A DNA stretch of 64,000 bases from Chrysogorgia sp. JL179-B06 (Eukaryota > Cnidaria > Anthozoa > Scleralcyonacea > Chrysogorgiidae). The position numbers were made by a program, and so were the translations under genes. This document shows positions 47,687-58,800 of this stretch, piece after piece. The notes beneath the pieces are model-generated. The model was given only the letters and a program-made list of their open reading frames with translations. It did no database searches and was not told the origin of the DNA. Numbering within the stretch: position 1 is the first letter of the stretch; each line of letters opens with the position of its first letter. The stretch covers positions 434,001 to 498,000 of the forward strand of contig JAYKKM010000082.1 of the NCBI GenBank assembly GCA_035772405.1, in the 5' to 3' direction.

Positions 47687-48237
47687 GGTCAGCACTAGAG
47701 GCAATCCACTGAGGGTCTTTAACCGAGTGGGGACTAGGACTAGTTGCAAAATTATATTTCTCTTATATTACCAATAATTGCCAATTGTCAAATAATCTTA
47801 GATTACCAATAATGGGTAATTACCACAACAGTATATTGTAGGATTCTAGAACTCAACCCCAATACAACACCAATCCTAACCCAACCAAGTGGGGACCACG
47901 ACTAGTTGCTAACTTATTCAAATTTCTTAATTTTTTAAAACACACAGGTTGGGAGTTAAGGTTACAATGAAGTTGAAGGCGGAGGATTGGGCGGGGGGTT
48001 TGGAAGACACTTAAGGCGGGGGGTTAGGATTTGTTTTGTGTTGGGTTCTAGAATCCTACAATTTACTGTTGTGGAATTACCCATTATTGGTAATCTAAAA
48101 GCATTTGACAATTGCCGATTATTGGTCTTTATCTTTAATCATGTACTCCTAAAAACAGTTAAAAACAGTCAAAAAACAGTTGGTAATATAGTAACTAGTC
48201 CTAGTCCCCACTCGGTGGATTGCCTCTAGTGCTGACC
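47687..48237. mobile_element. Foldback element with 9-bp target duplication, nested in the hAT-like element
   Basis: 551 bp flanked by perfect CTACGCCAC at 47678-47686 and 48238-48246. The ends GGTCAGCACTAGAGGCAATC are inverted copies. The arms extend about 200 bp, with shared GAGTGGGGACTAGGACTAGT and AATTACC(C)ATTATTGGTAAT. A 9-bp duplication and long TIRs suggest a MULE-related non-autonomous element. Confidence 0.85.
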
Positions 48238-48316
48238 CTACGCCACTCATGGTGGGCCCCCGCAATTTTCATTTGCTACGGGGCCCGTGTAACCTTAATC
48301 CAGCACTGCTTATAAT

Positions 48317-48775
48317 GTATATTATGTAATTTATACAAATGATACAATTTGTGCAGATTTTAGTTAAGGCAATTCAAGACAATTTGGACGAAATGCTGCT
48401 ATTACAATGTGTAGCAATGTCACTGACTGCAATAATATATACTCAAGTAAAATATATTACAATTGATGGGATTCACGATTTTTAAATACGATATTATGTG
48501 CTGGAAATAACCTTTATACTTGCATAGGTAATTATATTAAAAATATTTTTTGCTATTAACTGACGTGCCAGAATTTATTTCAATTGATGATAAAGTTTAT
48601 TATTTTCAAATATATTGTGACTCCTTTGCTGGTCAGCGCCCACAAGCAATTGTCTTCTGCACGATCCTTTTATTTATTAGAAAACCATCAGGCGGTAGGT
48701 TAGGATTAGTTGTTTTGGGTTTAGCAATTCTATGATGCATTTCATCATGCAGGCATGTCCGATCGTATGATAGCA
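48317..48775. repeat. Left arm of a large inverted repeat
   Basis: Matches 50640-51110 in inverse orientation (GATACAATTTGTGCAGATTT and TTCAAGACAATTTGG; TGCTGGAAATAACCTTTATA; GGTCAGCGCCCACAAGCAAT). The two arms enclose about 1.9 kb. A further inverse copy of the GCGCCCACAAG block lies at 48826-48860, making a local hairpin. Confidence 0.75.
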
Positions 48776-49064
48776 GTACAATCATATCTCTGATTTCCTC
48801 CACCTCTCGCGGATGCTAAAAATATCTAATAGAAGACAATTACTTGTGGGCGCTGACAAAAACGCCGGGATATAGTAAAACCCTTGCTGCATGACATATT
48901 TATAATAACAAACAAATAACCATTTTTCACCACTGACGAGTGCTCTAAAATAAAATATTTTCCCACTCTGAATTGAATTATCAACATTGTTTCTTGACTG
49001 TAACGCAGTAGTAAAATTTAAGATTTTTGATTCTCATTCAAGAGATAAATGTATTTTACTTTAA

Positions 49065-49539
49065 AGTGCCCATAACCTCAAAATGTTTTATTGTCTTATT
49101 TGGAAGAACTTTTAAAATGATAAAGTAACTTCTTTTGAAGATTTTCACTTCTTCGCTTTCTTTTTGAGATATATCAGTTTGTTTTATGTGCAAATATCTG
49201 GAATTTCGTCACACATGCATAATGAGTTATCAGAGAATGTTATATATCTTTGCGTTCATGAAATAAAAACACTAAAGTGTGAATAACACGTGTGTGCGTT
49301 TCTCCCACAACACCAAACTTCTTAATTTTAAAGGATTTCGTTCGAGAATGAAAGAGATATACACATTTCTCCAATAAGTCATTATGCATGTGTGACGAAA
49401 TTCCAGACATTTGCATATGAAATAAACTGATTTATCTCAAAAAGAAAGCAAAGAAACGAAAATCTTCAATAGAAGTTACTTTATCATTTTAAAAGTTCTT
49501 CCAAACAAGACAATAAAACATTTTGAGGTTATGGGCACT
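49065..49539. mobile_element. Kolobok-type MITE, TTAA duplication
   Basis: 475 bp. It starts AGTGCCCATAACCTCAAAAT and ends with the inverse, with TTAA at 49061-49064 and 49540-49543. The arms are about 190 bp. The AGTGCCC tip and TTAA target equal those of the autonomous Kolobok at 36870, so the same transposase family probably moved it. It has no coding capacity. Confidence 0.85.
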
Positions 49540-49543
49540 TTAA

Positions 49544-50639
49544 TACTTTTCATGCAATAATCTATTAAGGTAATTTTTTTGATAATATACTGTACATTTA
49601 AAATACTTTAACACAGTCATTCTGCACAATATATGTCAAAAATTGCAATGTAAGATGTATATATGTAGGGTTATTACTACATACTGTATAAATAACATTG
49701 GATGCTAAAACTAATTCAAATACCAACCCTAATGCTAACTTCAATACTAACCGTAGACAATTTTAAACTTTAAAATTAAAATTTAACCCAAGAAGTTCCT
49801 GTTTAGAAAATTTGAACTGGTTTTAAAAATCTAATTGCTATATTTATAATTGAACTGGTTTAAAAAAAATGGTTTGGAAATTGTAAGTTCAAATGAATTT
49901 GCCCCACAACATATACATGCATTAAGTTGTTATTGTAATGTTTTCTAGCATGGCATTGGCATATGTTAAAATAGGTACGCAATGCGTACATGCGTCTACG
50001 TTTGGGATGGGGCGTAATTACCAGATATATTAACCATTAAAAACTGAACAAACATATTTCTTGTGGTAAAACTATATACCATTACTGATATAGCTCATTT
50101 TTTATCTGATGCATTGACTGCATCATATATGAGCACGGTGCTACACGACCGATGGGCATTGTAGTTTTTTAGCACTTGGTCTTGGGTTATCTTGCATTTT
50201 CGGTAAGAAATACAGGAACATGTTTTATTGAACAATGTCAATCATAAACTTTAATATTATTTTGCTGTATGGTAGAGTGCAGTTATTATACCTATTAAAC
50301 AGTTCTAATTAATTAGTGCTTAATACCACAAAATAAACAATCAAGAAAAGAAAGGATTTTGCAGTGGATAGTGATATTTAGTATTGACTGTTGCACACGT
50401 ATATTAGTGTCTACACTGTATAGTGTCTACACTGAACGAATCAGGATTGCAATGCGGTCTATGGATTGCCTAAATAGACTAGATAATTATTCATACCCCA
50501 GTTTTCACTACCACAAAAAAACATCAACAATATCAACTAAAAATTATACAGGTATGTGTACTGTCATGCTAGAAAACAATCACAACTTCATGCATGTATA
50601 TGTATGTTGTGGGGCAAATTTATTTGAATTGGGGCAATA
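49544..50639. other. No gene seen; one inverted-repeat arm
   Basis: AT-rich. GTCTATGGATTGCCTAAATAG and the block up to about 50540 recur in inverse orientation at about 53130-53220 (GATATTGTTGATGTTTTTGT and CTATTTAGGTAAACCATAGAC). Confidence 0.5.
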
Positions 50640-51110
50640 TTTTTACATGCCTGTATGATGAAATACATCATAGAACTGCTAACACCAAAACATCTAACCC
50701 TAACCCCCACCTAATGGGTTTTCTAATACCAACCTTAATACTAACACTAATAAAAGGATCGTCCAAAAGACAATTGCTTGTGGGCGCTGACAAAGAACAC
50801 CCGGGATGTAGTGAAACCCCACCAGCAAAGGAGTCACTATATTGTAAATAATATTGAAATAAATTCTTGCACGTCAGTTAATAGCAAAAAAGATTTTTTA
50901 ACGAAATTACTTATGCAAGTATAAAGGTTATTTCCAGCACAAATATGGTATTTAAAAATCGTGAATTCCAAGTTGTAATATCTTTTACTTGAGTATATAT
51001 TATTGCAGTCAGTGACATAGCCATTGTTTACCAGCATTTTATCCAAATTGTCTTGAATTGCCTCAGACTAAAATCTGCACAAATTGTATCACTTGGATAA
51101 ATTATATCAT
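50640..51110. repeat. Right arm of the large inverted repeat
   Basis: Inverse of 48317-48775 with indels. It contains CTAACCCTAACCCCCACC, a telomere-like patch. Confidence 0.75.
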
Positions 51111-51185
51111 ATACATATAGGTTCTGGATTTTCCCCACAATTTCCGGTCGAGTTTGATAAAAATTAGTTTGCTTTTTTTCTGCAT

Positions 51186-51275
51186 AATTTTTTTTGGTTA
51201 GGGTTAGTATTTTGATTAGGGTTAGTATTTTGATTAGGGTTAGGATTTTGGTTAGGGTTAGGGTTAGGATTTTGG
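51186..51275. repeat. Degenerate TTAGGG (telomere-like) repeats
   Basis: Several GGTTAGGGTTAG runs are interspersed with TATTTTGATTA and ATTTTGGTTA. TTAGGG is the metazoan telomere repeat. The irregular spacing suggests an internal, degenerate tract and not a chromosome end. Confidence 0.6.
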
Positions 51276-51440
51276 TGATGTTGGGGTTAGCATCTCGTTG
51301 AATTCTAAAATACTGCCGTAAATATAGCTTGGCGAAGTCCGATTACGGGCCTTTACAGCTAAAAGAAATCTGAGATAGAATCTTTGTTAATAAATTACCA
51401 TTTTGGAATTTGGAATAAATTATGGCATTACTAGCTAGGA

Positions 51441-52263
51441 AAATGCTACCTCAGGACTAACACAGGAGCAGTGGATACGAAGTTGCCTGTAGAAGTGTTC
51501 AGGATTAGGCATGCCAGAAGAATGATGCTAGAAATTTTCTATAGCATAAATATAATGTAGAATATAAACCAAATAACATATGGTAATGATATGGCGCGTT
51601 TATAATAATGTCAAAATTCAATCTGATCATTTGAACACCATACATCTAATTCGAACAACTTTACTCGAAACGTGCAAGCCTCGCGAAGTTATACATTTTC
51701 CATTCAAGCGACACTTCGCCAAATCGAACACGATTGTAATATTTGCTGACTTATCTAGCGGTTGCACGGTCATATTTCAAATCGAACTAACGAACGGGAT
51801 GTCACCGTTGTCAAAAACATGGAGGTTTATTATAGTGTCTCCTTGAATTAAGACGCTGTCGTTTGTTGCCGTGTTCCAGTCGATAACAATCTAAACCACG
51901 TATCAAGGCGATCATATGGCCCAATCCATGGCCTTCTCATTTTAATGGCGCGTTTATAATGTCAAAATTCAATCTGATCATTTGAACACCATACATCCAA
52001 TTCGAACAACATTTACTCGAAACGGGCAAGCCTCGCGAAGTTATAAATTTTCCATTCAAGCGAACTTGCCAAATCGAACTTCACGATTGTAATATTTCTG
52101 AATTGAACGATTTACAGGTATCTGGCAGTCAACTTTCTAATCGAACAAACTAACGGGAAATATACCATCCTAATATTAAAATAACGTACGGAAATCACTC
52201 AGGATGTCACCCACGTTGTCAAAAACATTGAAGTTACAGTGTCTCCTTCAATTAAGACGCTGT
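51441..52263 (-). pseudogene. Two tandem decayed copies of the Helitron protease-like domain
   Basis: On the minus strand, copy A (52263 to about 51886) begins SVLIEGDTVTS and ends MIALIRGLD. Copy B follows at once (about 51885-51441) beginning DWNTATNDSVLIQGDTI and NGDIP. Helitron 1 has [14 protein letters not shown] and then, much later, [11 protein letters not shown]. Both copies are riddled with stops and shifts. The underlying nucleotide block (GGCGCGTTTATAATGTCAAA, ...AGCCTCGCGAAGTTATA) also occurs at 35.4-35.8 kb. Confidence 0.5.
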
Positions 52264-52299
52264 TATATATTTATTAGCTTTATTTATTTTCATAATTCG

Positions 52300-52683
52300 T
52301 TACAGCATAATTACCAATCTTCTTTCGCCATTACTGGTCCACATGCGTCGAACGCAATTACATAATCTTTGATTACTCCTAGTAATATCAATATATATTG
52401 GCATTGTATTCCAAATATTAAATACCTTCGAGATGCGAGTTAATATCTTTTTTGTTTTTGCAATGCTATTGTGGGCACCAATTCGAGCTCTGTATTGCTC
52501 AATCGTTACTCCAATTTCAAACCGATTCGTGTTTATATCAGTAGCTGTGTAGTTGTAGATTGCCTCAACGGACGAGTTGTAGTTTATGTCAACGACGGGC
52601 GAGTTGTAGTTTGCCTCAACGGACGAGTTTAAATGTTGTCTCAATGGGCGAACGAGTACAATGGCTTCGTTTAAATACAACAC
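52300..52683 (-). CDS. Unrecognised open frame upstream of the protease-like remnants
   Basis: A 127-codon frame. It starts with imperfect repeats (YNSPVVDINYNSSVEAIYN) and continues EQYRARIGAHNSIAKTKKIL and FNIWNTMPIYIDIT. A related stretch lies in inverse orientation at 36340-36560 (NSIAKTK and IWNTMP), there cut by a MITE. It is probably part of a mobile-element protein fragment. No function is assigned. Confidence 0.35.
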   Translation of the reverse strand: MLYLNEAIVLVRPLRQHLNSSVEANYNSPVVDINYNSSVEAIYNYTATDINTNRFEIGVTIEQYRARIGAHNSIAKTKKILTRISKVFNIWNTMPIYIDITRSNQRLCNCVRRMWTSNGERRLVIML

Positions 52684-53259
52684 AATAAGTGTCTGGTCGA
52701 ACTCTTGATCAGCGCGAACACAATGGCTCCTGTGAGAACAAAACTGTCACAAGGCATGATGAACTAACAAATATGTCCTGTAAGACTCCTAAAACAGAAA
52801 AAAATATGCATCAGATAAAATATACGTCGCCTGAGTGCTGCCGTTCACTCCCACAAAAATTGCAAATGTTCACACCAGAACTGATCAACAAATTTCATGT
52901 CGATTAACACGACGTTAATACTCATAACTTGTCGCCTTACCTTGATAAAATTTCGAAAATCAAAGCAAACAGTGGCCAAACAGTAGACAGAAAAATGAGA
53001 TGGCTCCGCTTAGTCATGTGATCCAGGTTTTAAGTCACAAACGAGTGACTAGTCCGCCGCCGATAACATAGCGTTTACGTTGCTAAGCAACGTAGACGCA
53101 AAAAGTGCTCCAATTGGACACAAATAATGTTGAGTTGATATTGTTGATGTTTTTGTGGTACGTGAAAACTGGGGAATGAATAATTATTTAGTCTATTTAG
53201 GTAAACCATAGACCAGGGTCCCATGTTTTCTCAACTGCATTGGAATCCTTCAGTGTAGA
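52684..53259. other. No gene; flank of satellite
   Basis: Contains a dyad ACGTTGCTAAGCAACGT (about 53077-53093) and the inverted-repeat arm noted at 50455. No coding evidence. Confidence 0.4.
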
Positions 53260-53863
53260 ACGAGTATTTTGGCCTACTCGGCGCACCGTACACCACCACA
53301 ACAGTGACTAAGACTTGACGAGTGGTTCCGCTTGTTACGACCGGACCAATTGCACGAATCGAACGACTCAACGAGTATTTTGGCCTACTCGGCTCACCGT
53401 ACACCACCACACAACAGTGACTAAGACTTGACGAGTGGTTCCGCTCGTTACGACCGGACCAATTGGACGAATCGAACGACTCGACGAGTATTTTGGCCTA
53501 CTCGGCTCACCGTACACCACCACACAACAGTGACTAAGACTTGACGAGTGGTTCCGCTCGTTACGACCGGACCAATTGGACGAATCGAACGACTCGACGA
53601 GTATTTTGGCCTACTCGGCTCACCGTACACCACCACACAACAGTGACTAAGACTTGACGAGTGGTTCCGCTCGTTACGACCGGACCAATTGGACGAATCG
53701 AACGACTCGACGAGTATTTTGGCCTACTCGGCGCACCGTACACCACCACAACAGTGACTAAGACTTGACGAGTGGTTCCGCTCGTTACGACCGGACCAAT
53801 TGGACGAATCGAACGACTCGACGAGTATTTTGGCCTACTCGGCGCACCGTACACCACCACAAC
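53260..53863. repeat. Satellite array, unit about 113 bp (short block)
   Basis: About five copies of a unit containing CAGTGACTAAGACTTGACGA, GTTACGACCGGACCAATTGG and GAGTATTTTGGCCTACTCGG. Units are 113 bp, or 111 bp when CACAAC is shortened to CAAC. The open frames across it arise because the unit has few stops and 113 is not a multiple of three. They are not genes. Confidence 0.95.
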
Positions 53864-55873
53864 CAGGGGCGGATCTAGGATTTTTTTTACCTCAGTCAAA
53901 TTTCTGTGAAGTGAAATAGTAAGGGGGGTACGGGGGCATTCCCCCCCGGAAAATTTTTATATTCGGGGTCTCTGAAATGGCATTTCCTGCATTCTGAGAG
54001 CACTTTGGAGCAAAATTTAAAGGTCTTAAATAGCGATTTTTTTAATAGTGTTAATTTAATTTAGAAAAACATTTGGTCCAAATGTGGACTAGTTTCATTT
54101 TGCATGTAATTTTTCTGTACGTTAGCAAAAATAAGATTATTTTGATACTGAGTAATGAAAAGAAGAAAACATTATGTCATGTGAACACAGTGGCAGGGAA
54201 AAACAAAAGCTACTGTATAGAACAATTGACCTGGCTGTTTTGCTCTATATAAGAGCTCATTAGTATGCTTAGGAAACACTAAAACCATAACACTTGTGTG
54301 TTTTAGTCAGTGAACCAACATGGATGGCCTGGTCCATTGGACCTTTCACACCTGGTTAGAAGAGGGAGACCATATGGGATTGGGATATTTAATGCATGTG
54401 AAGTTGCTCAGTTTTCCACACCATCCTCATATTAAACCATATACCAAACTGGAATTCATTAATCAATATTTATTGCATGAAAAGTTTGCATTAGGAAAAG
54501 TTCAATAGATGTCAGCAGACTCTACCAATGGTCCAATACCAATGAAACCGAGCTGTATAAACAGTTTCCAGCAGCTTCAGACCTATACTAGACATACGTT
54601 TCGCAATAACCCCCGCCCGCCTGTTCTCAATCTCGTACACAGAGCCAACCTAGAGTTTCATCCACCCCCTGCGGGATTTTCCCTGTTTATGTAACTTCGT
54701 CGTATATTATTTTGAACGTTATCTCGGTCAATATTTCACCGTTTTCAATTCTGAAAACAGATTTGGAATTACCGAGTCTAAATACATAATATTCGTGCCT
54801 ATTATGTTACACAAACGTGTACGCCCTTCGTAAAAACCTGCTTATGTTATCATAGGACATATGTTATCATAGGATTATGATATCATAGGACATTGAAGAA
54901 CTCATATTTCATATCGACTATACGGTCTCACTCTGAGACTACTGACTCAAATTTAAAGGCACAATCCAGTTCAAATATCAATAAAATCTAACGGGACTTG
55001 ACCAAAGGCATTAGGCCGTGAGCATTTGAAATTCATAACATTTGCCACGCAAAATGGCCGGCCCGTGGCAAGCGCGACATATGCTAATGTTGAGTCTTTG
55101 ACATTCATGAATACTATACCAGACAGCAAGACGCTACTGATAACATAGGCTAAGTTTTGACAGCTATTAAAGAAGAGTTTGTAGACTTGGAAGCCTCTGC
55201 AGAGGAGAGAGGACTTACCTTACAGCAACACAAGACTTCCCTAGTTTCTTTACACTTGCATGCTGTGGAATATGAACATCTCGACGCCTAAATTTCTGCT
55301 CAAGAAGCTCGAAGTACTTCGAATTCAGTCATTCAAATGCTCCTCCAAAGAAACCAGTTGACGACTGCTTAATCTAAATGACATCGCTGCTCTGAAGATC
55401 AGATGCTACGCGTTCGAAAACGCTTAGAAAACTCATGACCGATACAACAGCTAGTGTCCAAAGTGAGCTTCGTAGAATAAATTAAATCCTCAGCAGATCA
55501 GTCAGAATAATTAATATCAACGCAGGAGCCAATCAGATGGCTTATATTCCAGAGACATTTCAGTCAGATCAGTCAAAATGACGTCAGATCAGTCAAAATG
55601 ACGTAACACTGAGTTGCGTCCAATCAAATTGCTCTGCAGATCAGTCAAAATGGAGGGCAAATCAGTCAACCGCGTTAACGCGGGCTCTGGGAACGAGATG
55701 GAGCAGTCCGGCCGCTCATTTCCGGTTGACCCACTTCCGACTAACAAAATACGCTGTTTGGATACAGATTGCGAAATCTTTACTGCGCCTGAAGGTAGGG
55801 TCGGATTTTTTCACGCTCGCAAATTTTTACGTCAGTCGCGTGACTGATTTGACTTACGCTAAATCCGCCCCTG
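53864..55873. mobile_element. hAT-like insertion inside the satellite
   Basis: About 2.0 kb with ends CAGGGGCGGATCTAG and the inverse of CAGGGGCGGATTTAG. It sits inside the ACAAC of a satellite unit, with ACAAC on both sides (53859-53863 and 55874-55878). A 5-bp duplication fits the hAT5 group and a standard 8-bp hAT duplication is not seen. No transposase is readable. Internal features are GATCAGTCAAAATGACGT repeats near 55566-55605 and a broken frame near 55160-55300 (EEFVDLEASAEERGLTLQQH). Confidence 0.8.
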
Positions 55874-58800
55874 ACAACAGTGACTAAGACTTGACGAGTG
55901 GTTCCGCTCGTTACGACCGGACCAATTGGACGAATCGAACGACTCGACGAGTATTTTGGCCTACTCGGCTCACCGTACACCACCACACAACAGTGACTAA
56001 GATTTGACGAGTGGTTCCGCTCGTTACGACCGGACCAATTGGACGAATCGAACGACTCGACGAGTATTTTGGCCTACTCGGCGCACCGTACACCACCACA
56101 ACAGTGACTAAGACTTGACGAGTGGTTCCGCTCGTTACGACCGGACCAATTGGACGAATCGAACGACTCGACGAGTATTTTGGCCTACTCGGCGCACCGT
56201 ACACCACCACAACAGTGACTAAGACTTGACGAGTGGTTCCGCTCGTTACGACCGGACCAATTGTACGAATCGAACGACTCGACGAGTATTTTGGCCTACT
56301 CGGCTCACCGTACACCACCACACAACAGTGACTAAGACTTGACGAGTGGTTCCGCTCGTTACGACCGGACCAATTGGACGAATCGAACGACTCGACGAGT
56401 ATTTTGGCCTACTCGGCTCACCGTACACCACCACACAACACTTGACGAGTGGTTCCGCTCGTTACGACCGGACCAATTGGACGAATCGAACGACTCGACG
56501 AGTATTTTGGCCTACTCGGCGCACCGTACACCACCCACACAACAGTGACTAAGACTTGACGAGTGGTTCCGCCCGTTACGACCGGACCAATTGGACGAAT
56601 CGAACGACTCGACGAGTATTTTGGCCTACTCGGCTCACCGTACACCACCACACAACAGTGACTAAGACTTGACGAGTGGTTCCGCTCGTTACGACCGGAC
56701 CAATTGGACGAATCGAACGACTCGACGAGTATTTTGGCCTACTCGGCACACCGTACACCACCACACAACAGTGACTAAGACTTGACGAGTGGTTCCGCTC
56801 GTTACGACCGGATCAATTGGACGAATCGAACGACTCGACGAGTATTTTGGCCTACTCGGCGCACCGTACACCACCACACAACAGTGACTAAGACTTGACA
56901 ACTTCTTCCACTCATTACGACCGGACCAATTGGACGAATCGAACGACTCGACGAGTATTTTAGCCTACTCGGCGCACCGTACACCACCACACAACAGTAA
57001 CTAAGACTTGACGACTTGTTCCACTCGTTACGACCGGACCAATTGGACGAATCGAACGACTCGACGAGTATTTTAGCCTACTCGGCGCACCGTACACCAC
57101 CACACAACAGTAACTAAGACTTGACGACTTGTTCCACTCGTTACGACCGGACCAATTGGACGAATCGAACGACTCGACGAGTATTTTAGCCTAATCGGCG
57201 CACCGTACACCACCACACAACAGTGACTATAAGACTTGACGACTTGTTCCACTCGTTACGACCGGACCAATTGGACCAATCGAACGACTCGACGAGTATT
57301 TTGGCCTACTCGGCTCACCGTACACCACCACACAACAGTGACTAAGACTTGACGAGTGGTTCCGCTCGTTACGACCGGACCAATTGGACGAATCGAACGA
57401 CTCGACGAGTATTTTGGCCTACTCGGCGCACCGAACACCACCACAACAGTGACTAAGACTTGACGAGTGGTTCCGCTCGTTACGACCGGACCAATTGGAC
57501 GAATCGAACGACTCGACGAGTATTTTGGCCTACTCGGCTCACCGTACACCACCACACAACAGTGACTAAGATTTGACGAGTGGTTCCGCTCGTTACGACT
57601 GGACGAATCGAACGACTCGACGAGTATTTTGGCCTACTCGGCGCACCGTACACCACCACAACAGTGACTAAGACTTGACGAGTGGTTCCGCTCGTTACGA
57701 CCGGACGAATCGAACGACTCGACGAGTATTTTGGCCTACTCGGCGCACCGTACACCACCACAACAGTGACTAAGACTTGACGAGTGGTTCCGCTCGTTAC
57801 GACCGAACCAATTGTACGAATCGAACGACTCGACGAGTATTTTGGCCTACTCGGCTCACCGTACACCACCACACAACAGTGACTAAGACTTGACGAGTGG
57901 TTCCGCTCGTTACGACCGGACCAATTGGACGAATCGAACGACTCGACGAGTATTTTGGCCTACTCGGCTCACCGTACACCACCACACAACACTTGACGAG
58001 TGGTTCCGCTCGTTACGACCGGACCAATTGGACGAATCGAACGACTCGACGAGTATTTTGGCCTACTCGGCACACCGTACACCACCACACAACAGTGACT
58101 AAGACTTGACGAGTGGTTCCGCTCGTTACGACCGGATCAATTGGACGAATCGAACGACTCGACGAGTATTTTGGCCTACTCGGTGCACCGTACACCACCA
58201 CACAACAGTGACTAAGACTTGACAACTTCTTCCACTCGTTACGACCGGACCAATTGGACGAATCGAACGACTCGACGAGTATTTTAGCCTACTCGGCGCA
58301 CCGTACACCACCACACAACAGTAACTAAGACTTGACGACTTGTTCCACTCGTTACGACCGGACCAATTGGACGAATCGAACGACTCGACGAGTATTTTAG
58401 CCTAATCGGCGCACCGTACACCACCACACAACAGTGACTATAAGACTTGACGACTTGTTCCACTCGTTACGACCGGACCAATTGGACCAATCGAACGACT
58501 CGACGAGTATTTTGGCCTACTCGGCTCACCGTACACCACCACACAACAGTGACTAAGACTTGACGAGTGGTTCCGCTCGTTACGACCGGACCAATTGGAC
58601 GAATCGAACGACTCGACGAGTATTTTGGCCTACTCGGCTCACCGTACACCACCACACAACAGTGACTAAGACTTGACGAGTGGTTCCGCTCGTTACGACC
58701 GGACCAATTGGACGAATCGAACGACTCGACGAGTATTTTGGCCTACTCGGCGCACCGTACACCACCACAACAGTGACTAAGACTTGACGAGTGGTTCCGC

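Larger units (their letters stand above)
45767..48308 (+). mobile_element. Decayed hAT-like transposon with 8-bp target duplication
   Basis: The termini are CAGGGCCGGATTAG and the inverse of CAGTGCTGGATTAAGG, flanked by CTTATAAT at 45759-45766 and 48309-48316. CAGGG-type ends and an 8-bp duplication are hAT hallmarks. Inside are a GGCCCCGCGATTTGGGGGGC hairpin near the left end, two later insertions (46239-46729 and 47687-48237) and a transposase remnant near 47470. The bulk has no intact frame. Confidence 0.8.
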
